NCBI GenBank assembly: GCA_016935595.1
Contig: JAFGQQ010000320.1
Coordinates: forward strand, 1 to 6,989
From: Bacteroidales bacterium
Lineage (GTDB): Bacteria > Bacteroidota > Bacteroidia > Bacteroidales > UBA10428
Direction of reading: 5' to 3'
DNA length: 6,989 nucleotides
The notes beneath the pieces were generated by a model. The model was not told the origin of the DNA. It saw only the letters and a list, made by a program, of their open reading frames with translations, and ran no database searches. Shown one piece after another: positions 5,928-6,989 of this stretch (its first letter is position 1; the number at the start of each line of letters is the position of its first letter). The position numbers were made by a program, and so were the translations under genes.

Positions 5928-6687
5928 AAATTATTATCCCTTTTTGCCTCAAAAAGATCACAAAATCATCTTTTCGGGCTCTTGCCAAGGGTATTGTTTG
6001 GTAAGAATTGTCGTCCATAATTAAATAGCCGCCATTGTCCTTTACAAAGCGCTTAATGTGGTTAACATTTATTAAATGCTGATTATGAACCCTGAAAAAG
6101 ATTCCTTTGTCGATTAAGAAATCTTCGAAGTAATTCAAGCCTTTTGATACTTGTATCACAAAAGAATTGTTTTCCTGCAAAATAAAAAAATCGGTATAAG
6201 CATTATCGGAATGACAGCGAACTATATCGTTTAAGCGAATAAAATTCAGTCCACCTTTGTCGTAAAGTGCAATCTTTTGATTCTCGTTTTGTGTTTTAAA
6301 ATTTGTAAGTAAGTTGGCTATTTTAATTTGGCTGCTTTTTTCTTCGTAACGGTTTAATGCTTCGGCAAGTTTTTCATGATCAATTGGTTTTTCTAAGTAA
6401 TCGAGAGCCGATGCCTTTATTGCCCTTATAGCGTATTTTTGGTACGATGTAGTAAAAATTACCTCAAAGTTATGTTCTGTCATCTCCAACAAATCGAAAC
6501 CTGTATAGACCCCCATTTCAATATCCAAAAAAAGAAGGTCGGGTTTTAATTGATCGGTTTTTTGAACACCTGTTATTATATCGTAACAAATTGAAACAAT
6601 GTTTACTTGTTTAAAGTCTGCTGCAATTAACTTTCTCAACGACTCGGCATGTTTATGATCGTCATCAACAATTATGGCATTTATCAT
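5926..6687 (-). CDS. LytTR-family two-component response regulator (REC-LytTR, 253 aa)
   Basis: The full-length protein has the usual LytR/AlgR-type layout and size. A receiver domain occupies about residues 2-115, with the acidic cluster DDD (8-10), the phosphoacceptor Asp55 in LLFLDIEMG, Thr79/Thr80 in IFTTSYQ and the conserved Lys100-Pro101 in YLEKPID. All the key phosphorylation residues are present. A linker of about 20 residues leads to a LytTR DNA-binding domain (about 137-245) containing IVRCHSDNAYTDFF, GIFFRVHNQHLINVNHIKRF and GGYLIMDD followed by IPLARARK. It is predicted to be a cytoplasmic transcription factor phosphorylated by a sensor kinase, often a LytS/YehU-type histidine kinase in this group. 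No kinase gene is in the window. The downstream gene encodes a receiver-less paralogue. The ATG at 6687 begins directly at the receiver beta-1 strand (MINAIIVDDD), which fixes the start well. Confidence 0.95.
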   Translation of the reverse strand: MINAIIVDDDHKHAESLRKLIAADFKQVNIVSICYDIITGVQKTDQLKPDLLFLDIEMGVYTGFDLLEMTEHNFEVIFTTSYQKYAIRAIKASALDYLEKPIDHEKLAEALNRYEEKSSQIKIANLLTNFKTQNENQKIALYDKGGLNFIRLNDIVRCHSDNAYTDFFILQENNSFVIQVSKGLNYFEDFLIDKGIFFRVHNQHLINVNHIKRFVKDNGGYLIMDDNSYQTIPLARARKDDFVIFLRQKGIII

Positions 6688-6989
6688 ACAGGAAGATTTT
6701 TGAAACTAATTTTTAAATATGCACCTATTAATATTTAAGCATTTGAAAATAATCAAAAATTTCATGTATATAACGACAAACATGAATATTATCAGTTTTT
6801 GCAATAAAAAAACATTTTCATCTCCTTTTCAAAATAAATTTATCATTACAATTAGCTTGCACCCATCTGGGGCGATGAAATAACTATAAACGCGAAATAC
6901 GAATATTCGTGGCAATTAAATAAAGAAAGATATTGATTTTCTCTCTATCGTGTTTAGTTTAAATATGAATACCAATTATTCATCACAAG
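6688..6989. other. AT-rich intergenic region upstream of the response-regulator gene
   Basis: I see no supportable gene here. The first part upstream of the regulator (about 6688-6840) is very AT-rich. I found neither a clear paired -33/-7 promoter nor a copy of the 21-bp-period LytTR repeats seen before the next two genes. From about 6847 to 6912 the base composition is less AT-rich and includes the perfect 12-bp palindrome ACGAATATTCGT at 6899-6910. The right edge has a short open frame on each strand (for example ATG at 6965 on the plus strand), too short to call. The regulator's promoter is presumably in this region. Confidence 0.5.

Noticed and set aside
6792..6821. Tiny minus-strand frame (MKMFFYCKN) with an AAAAGGAG sequence before it, as a possible leader peptide of the regulator gene
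   Set aside because: Nine codons in very AT-rich DNA, no attenuator-like structure after it, and Shine-Dalgarno sequences carry little weight in Bacteroidota.
6965..6989. Start of a divergent plus-strand gene (MNTNYSSQ) at the right edge
   Set aside because: Eight codons without a recognisable motif or a promoter correctly placed for this ATG; an equally short open frame exists on the minus strand.

Overview
The window looks like a stretch of an AT-rich Bacteroidota chromosome, probably from a Bacteroidales-type environmental lineage. The main evidence is a 1,285-residue surface protein with a type IX secretion (T9SS) C-terminal sorting domain, a 'Fibrobacter succinogenes major paralogous' (FISUMP) domain and PKD-like modules. 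Two LytTR-family regulators, weak or absent Shine-Dalgarno sequences and TAnnTTTG-like -7 elements agree with this. Every gene I can support is on the minus strand, so transcription runs from right to left. I see no rRNA, tRNA, CRISPR array or insertion sequence.

From right to left in reading order: 6688-6989 is non-coding as far as can be seen. 5926-6687 encodes a complete receiver-LytTR response regulator. 5377-5784 encodes a second, smaller protein that is almost only a LytTR DNA-binding domain; it closely matches the C-terminal half of its neighbour and looks like a tandem duplicate without the receiver. 4783-5229 encodes an unrecognised small membrane protein with a lipobox-like N-terminus. 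802-4659 encodes the large multidomain T9SS cargo protein. 95-715 encodes a secreted protein of unknown function. A further gene appears to begin at position 27 and leave the window on the left.

The most interesting signal is regulatory. Upstream of both the stand-alone LytTR gene and the small membrane-protein gene lies a pair of 12-bp direct repeats (coding strand ACCRAAATCAAA-like) with a period of exactly 21 bp. Each pair is followed, after exactly 30 bp, by a TAnnTTT -7-like element. Direct repeats about two helical turns apart are the usual form of LytTR operators, so I infer that one or both regulators control the small membrane protein and the stand-alone regulator gene itself. No histidine kinase is visible in the window.

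A second unexplained structure is a 37-bp imperfect repeat (31 of 37 identical) present in two copies, at 51-87 and 737-773. Each copy lies just after one gene's stop and 21-23 bp before the next gene's start, so the secreted-protein gene at 95-715 sits between two copies like a cassette.
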